Shown here: piece by piece, positions 7,787-13,565 of the stretch | Position numbering within the stretch: position 1 is the first letter of the stretch | Layout of the letters: each line of letters opens with the position of its first letter | Assembly: GCA_022825185.1 (NCBI GenBank) | Contig: JAJDYK010000028.1 | Span: 1-25,268 of the forward strand | Reading direction: 5' to 3' | Length of the DNA stretch: 25,268 nt | Source: Candidatus Latescibacterota bacterium | GTDB lineage: Bacteria > Latescibacterota > UBA2968 > UBA8231 | Position numbers and translations under genes: made by a program | The notes under the pieces: generated by a model | The model's input: only the letters and a program-made list of their open reading frames with translations | Databases searched by the model: none | What the model was told of the DNA's origin: nothing

Positions 7787-8698
7787 TGAGTGTTTATGTG
7801 CTTCCGTCGAGGTGAAATCGGTATTCAACCATAGCTTCCCGATTTTTCGCTTGTTATGAAACTCCTTGCCGGTTGAGTGAATTGATTCAGTGTGCAAAAG
7901 GTGTCGTTTTGAACCTTCCCTCAAAGGGACTGGACAATGCTCCGCTGAAATTTTGCCAGTATCAATCAAGTAATTCGCAACGCTAACCCATAGATCGACC
8001 CAATTCTTGAGCGGTTTTTTACTCGAGTCCGGAAATTTGATGTATGCCGGTGGTTTCTGGCCGGTTCCGGCTTCTACTTCCAATGACGTAAGCGGCTCCC
8101 AAGCTTCATTGTTGGATGACTCAGCGACCTTCCTTCTTCTGCTTGGCTCGGATATCGTAGATGCCGATTCGGCACGTGCAGGTTTTTCTATCATTACTGG
8201 CGTCGCCGCTTCCTGTGGCTCCCCGCTCGCTAAATTAGGCCGCCATAGCCCCAGAGCCTGCAACGCACAAGCGTACGGTTCGTCTTGCGTCAATTGGAAA
8301 TTCATCAGGATTCGATCTTTAATCGGGGCTTGCTTAAATACTTCTAACATTCGCCAATGGTCGCCGTTCGTGAGAGTCATGTAGGGAATGCCAGCCGTGT
8401 TCGCGTAGTTGAGTGCCTGCATCGTTTCCTTATCATCCAGCGGCTTCCCCAGAGCCTTGGCCTCAATCACGGCTATCGGTCGTCCACTGCCCATCAGCAC
8501 GTAATCAGCCCAATCTCGACCTATGCGGTATTCGAGTTCGACAGAATTGGGGTCTCCAACATCCCATCCCAGCGTGTGAAGCACAGGATCGATAAGTACC
8601 TGCCGTGTCCGCGTCTCATTGCCTTCCAAGTAGGGGCGATGCACCTGAATGCGCTCTCGTAGCGTTTCGATGGTTTCTTTTAGATCGTCTAAGGCCAT
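7721..8698 (-). CDS. PD-(D/E)XK restriction-nuclease-like protein (HsdR N-terminal/COG4748 type), paralog 1
   Basis: A 325-residue protein from ATG 8698, chosen because GGAG (8707-8710) lies eight bases upstream; a longer in-frame start at 8764 overlaps a decayed gene fragment. Residues about 7-150 match the type I restriction R-subunit N-terminal nuclease: TRQVLIDPVLHTLGWD, Glu56, Asp65 in ADYVL and Glu79-x-Lys81 in VIEAK form the PD-(D/E)XK core, and TLTNGDHWRM follows. After a linker, residues about 215-325 form a second domain (EPLTSLEVE through PSTVLVSTN) that is shared with the paralog at 9925-10860. There is no helicase, HsdM or HsdS, so it resembles stand-alone type IV-like restriction proteins. 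Role in defence against modified or foreign DNA is inferred. Confidence 0.75.
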   Translation of the reverse strand: MALDDLKETIETLRERIQVHRPYLEGNETRTRQVLIDPVLHTLGWDVGDPNSVELEYRIGRDWADYVLMGSGRPIAVIEAKALGKPLDDKETMQALNYANTAGIPYMTLTNGDHWRMLEVFKQAPIKDRILMNFQLTQDEPYACALQALGLWRPNLASGEPQEAATPVMIEKPARAESASTISEPSRRRKVAESSNNEAWEPLTSLEVEAGTGQKPPAYIKFPDSSKKPLKNWVDLWVSVANYLIDTGKISAEHCPVPLREGSKRHLLHTESIHSTGKEFHNKRKIGKLWLNTDFTSTEAHKHSCWLLEKFDIDPSTVLVSTNPS

Positions 8699-8729
8699 TG
8701 GGGTAGCTCCTTTGTGGACGGAGATGGCG

Positions 8730-8891
8730 CTATTTTTTGTCTTCCGGGATGCGCTGGCTAGCATGAAGGATCGTCAATCCGACCACTTGGCCTTGCTCGT
8801 AGCGGATGATTACGTCGTCGTCGGTCAACTCGCTGTCGTCGGCGTGGATGCGAATGTCGGGAGCAGGGGCGAAGTGGAAAATTGCCGACTG
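8730..8891 (-). pseudogene. Decayed chimeric gene fragment: arylsulfotransferase piece fused to a DUF2283-like tail
   Basis: Directly after the stop of the PIN toxin gene, and in the same frame, 53 codons remain open down to TAG 8730-8732. The first part reads SAIFHFAPAPDIRIHA, nearly identical to residues 28-43 of the arylsulfotransferase at 6392-7717. At DNA level 8841-8888 matches 7589-7636 at 43 of 48 bases, all five differences being transitions and four of them silent. The second part, DDDVIIRYEQGQVVGLTILHAS, looks like the C-terminal half of a DUF2283 protein, a small family often found near toxin-antitoxin genes. There is no ATG or GTG start; an internal TTG could give about 32 residues. 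I read it as a recombination scar rather than a working gene. Confidence 0.6.
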
Positions 8892-9290
8892 TTACTCAGT
8901 CGAGACGTGTGTCCATCTGATTCCGTCAACCTCTGCAAAATGAAGATCATGCGAAACGAGATCAGCCCCGGTTTCCAGCGCGTGAGCAGCGATCCAAATA
9001 TCGTTCGATGGAATGGGACGCCCTTTTGCTCTCAAGGCCCGCCCAATTCGCGAGTAATGGTCGGCGGTCACGCGACTTGCGGGGATGAACGTGACATAGG
9101 GGCTGTCGAGAAACGATTGAAGCTCTTCGATATTTCGCTTGATGCGCGAGCCTTGCCGGAAGCCATAGAGCAACTCGCCGATGACGATGGCCGACAAGAA
9201 AATCTCCTCGGACATGCGGACTAATGCCGCAACTTGACTATGCCCTCGCTTTAGATGCGAATACGCATTGGTGTCAAGGAGAATCCTCAT
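8892..9290 (-). CDS. VapC-type PIN-domain ribonuclease toxin
   Basis: A 132-residue PIN-domain protein. The acidic active-site set is visible: Asp6 in MRILLDTN, Glu39 in IGELLYGF, Asp97 in PSNDIWIAA and Asp115 in VSHDLHF, the order expected for VapC toxins that cleave RNA with Mg2+. The start is taken at ATG 9290 because it forms the ATGA overlap with the antitoxin stop; a GTG two codons upstream is possible. Antitoxin-first order and the overlap are typical of vapBC operons. It lies between two restriction-nuclease-like paralogs, so it belongs to the accessory island. The gene looks intact, with all catalytic residues kept. Confidence 0.88.
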   Translation of the reverse strand: MRILLDTNAYSHLKRGHSQVAALVRMSEEIFLSAIVIGELLYGFRQGSRIKRNIEELQSFLDSPYVTFIPASRVTADHYSRIGRALRAKGRPIPSNDIWIAAHALETGADLVSHDLHFAEVDGIRWTHVSTE

Positions 9291-9550
9291 TTCCACATAG
9301 ATTCGTCAATTTGCTCAAAGTCTTTAAGCGCATTGTTCACCTCAGTGGCCTCTTCAGCCGTCCAGGTCCCAATTAGGTGGTCCAACGACGACCCAACGGT
9401 GCCGTCGGTGTCCTTCGGTTGATCGAGACCTGCCCCCAAGCGCAAAAGCCTCAACGCGGCTTGGCTCAGCGAAAGGCCCTCTTGCTTGGCCAGATGCCGA
9501 ATTCGGCCGGCCAATTCCTCGTCAAATCCACTCAGCGTTAGCTGGTTCAT
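9287..9550 (-). CDS. VapB-like antitoxin (ribbon-helix-helix type)
   Basis: An 87-residue protein. Residues 2-40 have the pattern of a ribbon-helix-helix DNA-binding domain: the short strand NQLTLSGF, then helix DEELAGRIRHLAKQEG and helix SLSQAALRLLRLG. The acidic C-terminal region (TWTAEEATEVNNALKDFEQIDESMW) is suited to wrap around the toxin. It starts at ATG 9550 with GGAG (9557-9560) six bases upstream, and its TGA overlaps the toxin ATG. Antitoxins of this kind bind their own promoter with the toxin, so autoregulation is likely, though no operator can be picked out with certainty. Confidence 0.8.
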   Translation of the reverse strand: MNQLTLSGFDEELAGRIRHLAKQEGLSLSQAALRLLRLGAGLDQPKDTDGTVGSSLDHLIGTWTAEEATEVNNALKDFEQIDESMWK

Positions 9551-9582
9551 AGAAAGCTCCTTTGGTAATTTTCACGATCCCC

Positions 9583-9867
9583 TCATTCAACCTGTCGCTT
9601 GATTTTCTCGAATACTTCTAGATCGCCATCTATCTCCCACACTTCGTAGTCGGCGATTGGGACTTGGCGGCGGGAAAGGAGAGCCAGAAACCCGCGATAG
9701 GAGAGCCCCAACAGTTCGGCCCCTTTGCGAATGGAAATGCGCTTTTGGCAAAAAAGATCTAGAACCACGGCTTCTTTCATCTCAGCAGAGGCCGTGGCCT
9801 CGTCTATCCAGAGGCCCTCGACTAGGGACTGAGGGAATTCTAGGGATAGTTTGATCGTGTCTGCCAA
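9583..9867 (-). CDS. UPF0175-family protein (antitoxin-like)
   Basis: A 94-residue protein if translation begins at TTG 9867, supported by ACCAAAGGAG ending six bases upstream; the longer frame from 9918 has no such site. The core EMKEAVVLDLFCQKRISIRKGAELLGLSYRGFLALL matches the UPF0175 helix-turn-helix-like family, with the ARG-like IS-x-KGAELLGLS segment. UPF0175 proteins are often paired with a DUF3368/PIN toxin; here the gene next downstream is a different VapB antitoxin, and no DUF3368 toxin follows, so it may be an orphan antitoxin or a second regulator of the VapBC pair. It reads in the same direction as, and 32 bases before, the VapB gene. Confidence 0.72.
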   Translation of the reverse strand: MADTIKLSLEFPQSLVEGLWIDEATASAEMKEAVVLDLFCQKRISIRKGAELLGLSYRGFLALLSRRQVPIADYEVWEIDGDLEVFEKIKRQVE

Positions 9868-9871
9868 AATA

Positions 9872-9883
9872 ATCTCCTTTGGT
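9872..9883 (-). promoter_or_regulatory. Ribosome binding site deciding the TTG start of the UPF0175 gene
   Basis: On the minus strand ACCAAAGGAGAT precedes TTG 9867. The same block, ACCAAAGGAGCT, precedes the VapB gene (9555-9566) and a close form, ACAAAGGAGCT, precedes nuclease paralog 1 (8705-8715). Confidence 0.55.
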
Positions 9884-9924
9884 CTATGAGTGTATCGCGG
9901 TGGGACGCTTTTTGTCAACGGCGG

Positions 9925-9990
9925 CTAGCTCCGGTTGGTGCTAACGAGGACGGTGGAGGGGTTGACGCCGAATTTTTCGAGGAGCCAGCA
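9925..9990. repeat. Direct repeat copy 2 (3' end of nuclease paralog 2)
   Basis: Second copy of the 66-base direct repeat at 7721-7786, 2,204 bases away in the same orientation, 58 of 66 bases identical. It encodes the end of the second nuclease. Confidence 0.7.
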
Positions 9991-10860
9991 GGCGTTTTCG
10001 TGCTGTTTATTTGCGCTAAAATAGGTAAGCACCCATAACCCGTTCCCGATTTCTCGCTTGGCCATAAACTCCTTGAGGTCCCGGTGAATCGGTTCAGTAT
10101 GTAGAAGATATTGTTTTGAATTTCCCTTAATTACTGGACAATTCTGTGCTGAAATCTTGCCCGTTTTAACCAAGTACTCCGCAACGAAGGCGAGCATATC
10201 GGTCCAATGCTTGAGCGGTTTTGTACTCGCATCCGGAAACTTGATATTGGTATTTGTCGGAAGTTTCTGACCTCTTTTTACTTTTAATGACGTAAGTGGT
10301 TCCCAGTCGCCGTTATTGGACGGATCAATGGTTTCATGTACACGACTGGGCTCAGGCGTCGATGTCATCTCCTGCACTTCCAACGCGCTACGCAATAGCT
10401 GTATTACCTTTGCCGCGCATTCGTACTCTTGCGTGTTAGAGAGTTGGAACGATTCTTCTCGATCCTCCTCTATTGACCATATCTGCCAATGATCGCCGTT
10501 AGTCCACACGACGTATTTCAAACTGGTGAGTGCCTTATCACGCGCGTACTTTATCACCTGTTGCACTTTGATACGGGCTAGCGGTATCTCCAATTTCTTT
10601 GCTTCAACGAGTGCGACCACGTTGCCGTGCGAGAATAGCGCGTAATCGGGTTTGCCCGAGGTGCCTTTGTATTCAAGGTGAACTTGGACAGGATTCCGAA
10701 CGTCCCAGCCCAATGCTTCAAGCATCGGGTCAATCAGCAATTGGCGCGTGCGCGTCTCAATTGGCTTCAAGTACTCCTCATGCTCGTTTCGCGTCTTCTT
10801 AAGGGCCTTAATCGCCTCCGCGATGCGGTCCTGGGCTTGCCTAAGTGCGTTTATGTTCAT
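9925..10860 (-). CDS. PD-(D/E)XK restriction-nuclease-like protein, paralog 2
   Basis: A 311-residue protein, start ATG 10860 with AAGGA eight bases upstream. The domain order matches paralog 1: an HsdR-N/COG4748-like nuclease with TRQLLIDPMLEALGWD, Glu63, Asp72 in GKPDYALF and Glu86-x-Lys88 in LVEAKK, then VVWTNGDHWQIW, a short linker, and a C-terminal domain from EPLTSLKVK to PSTVLVSTN. The two proteins look roughly half identical over their length, most strongly at the C-terminus, so they are diverged duplicates. No methylase or specificity gene is present. It is divergent from a sulfotransferase gene, with only 32 bases between the start codons. Restriction-like activity is inferred from the intact catalytic motif. 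Confidence 0.75.
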   Translation of the reverse strand: MNINALRQAQDRIAEAIKALKKTRNEHEEYLKPIETRTRQLLIDPMLEALGWDVRNPVQVHLEYKGTSGKPDYALFSHGNVVALVEAKKLEIPLARIKVQQVIKYARDKALTSLKYVVWTNGDHWQIWSIEEDREESFQLSNTQEYECAAKVIQLLRSALEVQEMTSTPEPSRVHETIDPSNNGDWEPLTSLKVKRGQKLPTNTNIKFPDASTKPLKHWTDMLAFVAEYLVKTGKISAQNCPVIKGNSKQYLLHTEPIHRDLKEFMAKREIGNGLWVLTYFSANKQHENACWLLEKFGVNPSTVLVSTNRS

Positions 10861-10892
10861 ATTTAGCGTCCTTACTTAAGAACGAATAAACT

Positions 10893-11981
10893 ATGGAAAC
10901 GGATTTTAATCACACGCGGCTGATGCGTTTTTTCGGCTGGCTGGTCCATGCGCATCCGAATTTTTGGATTGACGTGGGCAAGCTGGAGACGCAAATGCTC
11001 AAGGGGCGGTTGGCGCGGCGGACGGTAGGTGCGCCTATTTACATCACGGGCTTGGCGCGCGCTGGCACGACTCTGCTGCTGAACATATTGGCGTCTCATC
11101 CGCGCCTTACCTCGTTCAAATACTGCGATTACTACGGCGCGTTCACGCCGTTTTGGGCCGACCACATCTTCCGCGCCGTCGGATTGGGCGCGGCGCGCAA
11201 ACAAGAGCGCGCACATGCCGACGGCGTGATGGTCAACGCATACAGTCCAGAAGCCATGGAAGAAATCCTGTGGATGCAGTTTTTCGCTTACCTGCACGAT
11301 CCCGCCGAGAACAATGTGGTCGAACGGCAAACCAGCCACCCGGAATTTGAGGCTGTTTACGCGGCGACCTTGGCGAAGCTGCTGCTGTGCCGCGACGCGG
11401 ATCGCATCGTCTGCAAAAACAACTACAATATCACGCGGATCGCGTATCTGGCCAAGCTATACGAGGACGCTCGCTTCGTCATTGCCGTGCGCCATCCGGT
11501 CGCGCACATCGCGTCCATGGCGCGCCAGCACCAGCGCAACTTGGCCCATTTCTCATCCCCGGATCACCGCCAGTACCTGCGCAACGCCGGTCACTTCGAG
11601 TTCGGCCACGAGCGCATTCCCGTCACCATCGACGCGGAGAAAACGCGGCACATCCAAACGCTGTGGGGCGAAGGGCGCGATGCCGAAGGGTGGGCTGAAT
11701 ACTGGAATGCGATATACGCTTGGACCTACGAGGAAGTGCTGCAGCACGAGGCACTTAAGACGCGCTGTTTGGTGGTGCCGTTTGAGCACTTGTGCGCGGC
11801 AGCCGAGCAAAAAATTACGGACATTCTGACGTTTTGCAACTTGGACGTTGACGAGGCGTGGGTGCAGGGCTGGGCCGAGCAAGTTGCGTATCAGCCTCAA
11901 TATGAAGCGGAGTTTAGCGAGGCCGAGCGCGACGCCATTATGCAGATATGCGGCGCGACGGCGAAGAATTATGGATTATAG
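10893..11981 (+). CDS. PAPS-dependent sulfotransferase-family protein
   Basis: A 362-residue protein. GLARAGTT (53-60), following a beta strand, is the 5'-phosphosulfate binding loop of the P-loop sulfotransferase family. VRHPVAHIASM (199-209) carries the paired Arg200 and Ser208 of the 3'-phosphate-binding motif. A late segment, LVVPFEHLCA, is also typical. Such enzymes transfer sulfate from PAPS to a hydroxyl or amine in the cytosol; the acceptor cannot be read. The start ATG 10893 has only a weak ribosome site and lies at the edge of the nuclease/toxin island, 32 bases from the divergent nuclease start. An SDR gene follows after 35 bases in the same direction, so they may be co-transcribed. 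Confidence 0.82.
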   Translation: METDFNHTRLMRFFGWLVHAHPNFWIDVGKLETQMLKGRLARRTVGAPIYITGLARAGTTLLLNILASHPRLTSFKYCDYYGAFTPFWADHIFRAVGLGAARKQERAHADGVMVNAYSPEAMEEILWMQFFAYLHDPAENNVVERQTSHPEFEAVYAATLAKLLLCRDADRIVCKNNYNITRIAYLAKLYEDARFVIAVRHPVAHIASMARQHQRNLAHFSSPDHRQYLRNAGHFEFGHERIPVTIDAEKTRHIQTLWGEGRDAEGWAEYWNAIYAWTYEEVLQHEALKTRCLVVPFEHLCAAAEQKITDILTFCNLDVDEAWVQGWAEQVAYQPQYEAEFSEAERDAIMQICGATAKNYGL

Positions 11982-12016
11982 CTACAGTCATTCCAAACCG
12001 AATATGAGGTTACCTA

Positions 12017-12844
12017 ATGAATCAGCTTGAAAATCGTCCGCTGGACGGACAAATCGCCGTCGTCACGGGCGGTGCCCAAGGCTTAGGGCTAGGAATCGCC
12101 CGGCAGTTGGCCAGCGACGGGGCCAGTGTGGTCATCGCCGATCGGCAGGAGGATAAGGCGCGCGAGGAGGCAGCGAAGCTCCAGGGCGAGGGGCTAACCG
12201 TGCGGGCCGTGGCGCTCGATATAACCGATAGTGCTGCGGTGAATTCCTTTTTCGCCGAGCTAGTCGCTGAAGGAGAACGGGTGGACATCCTGATCAACAA
12301 CGCCGGCACTGGGCAGCAGGTCGCCCCGATAGTCGAGTTGGAGGACGCCGAATGGCACCGGGTGATGGATGTGACTCTGACTGGGGCGTTTTACTGCTGT
12401 CGCGCTGCCGGAAGCATCATGGAAGAACAGGAAGCCGGTTGCATCGTCAACATCTCCTCGATCAATGGCCAGAATCCAGCCGCGTTGGTAGCTGCGTACA
12501 ACATTGCCAAGGCCGGTATCATCAGTCTTACCCGAACCTTGGCGCTGGAGTTGGCCGCGTACGGTGTGCGGGTCAATGCCGTGTGCCCAGGGCCAGTGTA
12601 CACGGAATTTAACCAGCGCAATATGGCTCAACGTCGCGTCACTTTAGGAATATCCGAAGAAGAAATGATCGAGCGCATTCGCACAGCCATTCCCTTGGGA
12701 CGCTGGGGCGAGCCGGAGGACATTGCCCAAGGCGTGGCCTTTCTGTGCAGCCCGGCGGCGTCTTGGATCACCGGCGAAGTGCTCCGCGTCAGCGGGGGCA
12801 TGGAAGGCGTATCGGCTACGCCGCCGAAAAGGCCGCGCAAGTAG
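12017..12844 (+). CDS. Short-chain dehydrogenase/reductase (SDR)
   Basis: A 275-residue classical SDR. The Rossmann loop TGGAQGLGLG (Gly18, Gly22, Gly24) binds NAD(P); Asp42 after the second strand suggests NAD preference. NNAG is at 94-97, and the catalytic set is Ser148, Tyr161 and Lys165 (YNIAK). CPGPVYTEF and the end SGG match the family. It oxidises an alcohol or reduces a ketone in the cytosol; family resemblance is to the FabG/sugar-alcohol dehydrogenase group, with no specific substrate readable. Start ATG 12017 has GAGG at 12006-12009, seven bases upstream. It lies between a sulfotransferase and, beyond an inserted PIN module, a glycoside hydrolase gene. Confidence 0.9.
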   Translation: MNQLENRPLDGQIAVVTGGAQGLGLGIARQLASDGASVVIADRQEDKAREEAAKLQGEGLTVRAVALDITDSAAVNSFFAELVAEGERVDILINNAGTGQQVAPIVELEDAEWHRVMDVTLTGAFYCCRAAGSIMEEQEAGCIVNISSINGQNPAALVAAYNIAKAGIISLTRTLALELAAYGVRVNAVCPGPVYTEFNQRNMAQRRVTLGISEEEMIERIRTAIPLGRWGEPEDIAQGVAFLCSPAASWITGEVLRVSGGMEGVSATPPKRPRK

Positions 12845-12854
12845 AGGAGTTCGC

Positions 12855-12893
12855 ATGACTACAGCTAATTCGACGCAACTATTGGTGGCATAA
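12855..12893 (+). other. 12-codon open frame with a strong ribosome site, probably a stranded gene start
   Basis: AGGAG five bases before ATG 12855 leads a 12-residue frame, MTTANSTQLLVA, ending TAA 12891-12893, one base before the PIN toxin ATG. It is either a tiny leader peptide coupled to the toxin gene or the left-over start of the gene that followed the SDR before the PIN module arrived. Confidence 0.4.
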
Positions 12894-12894
12894 T

Positions 12895-13353
12895 ATGGCA
12901 GTAATGGATCGAGTTTATCTAGATACAACGGTTCCTAGCGCCTACTACGATGATCGCGCACCAGATCGTCAACGCCTAACGCAAGAATTCTGGCAGGGTA
13001 AACGCCTTGAAATGGATGCCGTTATCTCAACGATTACTCTATTGGAGATCCGCAATACTCCGAATGAGGATAAGCGTGAGAAGATGGAAGCTTTGGTGCA
13101 AAATCTCACAGTGCTAAGCTTTTCTGACGAAGCAGATAACCTAGCCCAAGAATACGTTCGACGCGGTGTTTTCCCTGAAAAATACACTTCGGATGCTAAC
13201 CATGTAGCCATCGCCGTTGTTCATGGAATTGGTTATCTTGCTAGTTGGAACTTTCGCCATCTAGTCAAAGTCAATACCCGCCGAGAGGTTAGCTTGGTCA
13301 ACGCCTTAGAAGGCTACAATCCTATCGAGATCGTTGCTCCACCCGAATTATAG
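12895..13353 (+). CDS. PIN-domain protein (VapC-like toxin)
   Basis: A 152-residue PIN-domain protein. Asp10 in VYLDTTVPSAYYD, Glu51 in LLEIRN and Asp100 in TSDANHVAIA are the acidic residues; the last position is Asn119 in ASWNFRHL, as is common in this PIN subfamily, which also shows the end GYNPIEIVAPPEL. The expected function is a ribonuclease toxin. Base composition is clearly lower in GC than the SDR and hydrolase genes on either side, indicating transfer. A small gene follows after 10 bases and is the likely antitoxin (toxin-first order). ATG 12895 is used; ATG 12904 is an equally possible start. Confidence 0.78.
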   Translation: MAVMDRVYLDTTVPSAYYDDRAPDRQRLTQEFWQGKRLEMDAVISTITLLEIRNTPNEDKREKMEALVQNLTVLSFSDEADNLAQEYVRRGVFPEKYTSDANHVAIAVVHGIGYLASWNFRHLVKVNTRREVSLVNALEGYNPIEIVAPPEL

Positions 13354-13363
13354 GAGATGGACT

Positions 13364-13552
13364 GTGAACACATTGACAAAGGACGCAAGAGATCGACTTT
13401 GGGAGGAGGTCAGGGGAGAATTTCCGCAGGACGAGATGATGCAGGAGGTACACTTCGTACGTCTCGTACACTTTTTACAGACGAAAGATCTTACTCCGGA
13501 AGAACGTGTAAAATTCTTTGAACAGTCAAAAAAAGCTGACTCGATCTCATAA
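13364..13552 (+). CDS. Small protein downstream of the PIN toxin, candidate antitoxin
   Basis: A 62-residue charged protein starting at GTG 13364, supported by TAGGAGA, which overlaps the toxin stop and ends about seven bases upstream. The sequence (LTKDARDRLWEEVRGEF, then EERVKFFEQSKKADS) is helical, amphipathic and without a domain I recognise. The 10-base spacing to the PIN gene, the shared low GC content and the strong ribosome site argue for a toxin-antitoxin partner. Small helical proteins of this kind do accompany toxin-first PIN genes, but the pairing here is inference. Confidence 0.62.
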   Translation: MNTLTKDARDRLWEEVRGEFPQDEMMQEVHFVRLVHFLQTKDLTPEERVKFFEQSKKADSIS

Positions 13553-13565
13553 CTCAATCAATCCA

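Noticed and set aside
8699..8764. Longer start for nuclease paralog 1 at 8764
   Set aside because: The extra 22 residues overlap the decayed fragment in another frame, and a good ribosome site fixes the start at 8698.
7721..10860. Complete type I restriction-modification system
   Set aside because: Only nuclease-like domains are present; no methylase, specificity or helicase part exists in the window.
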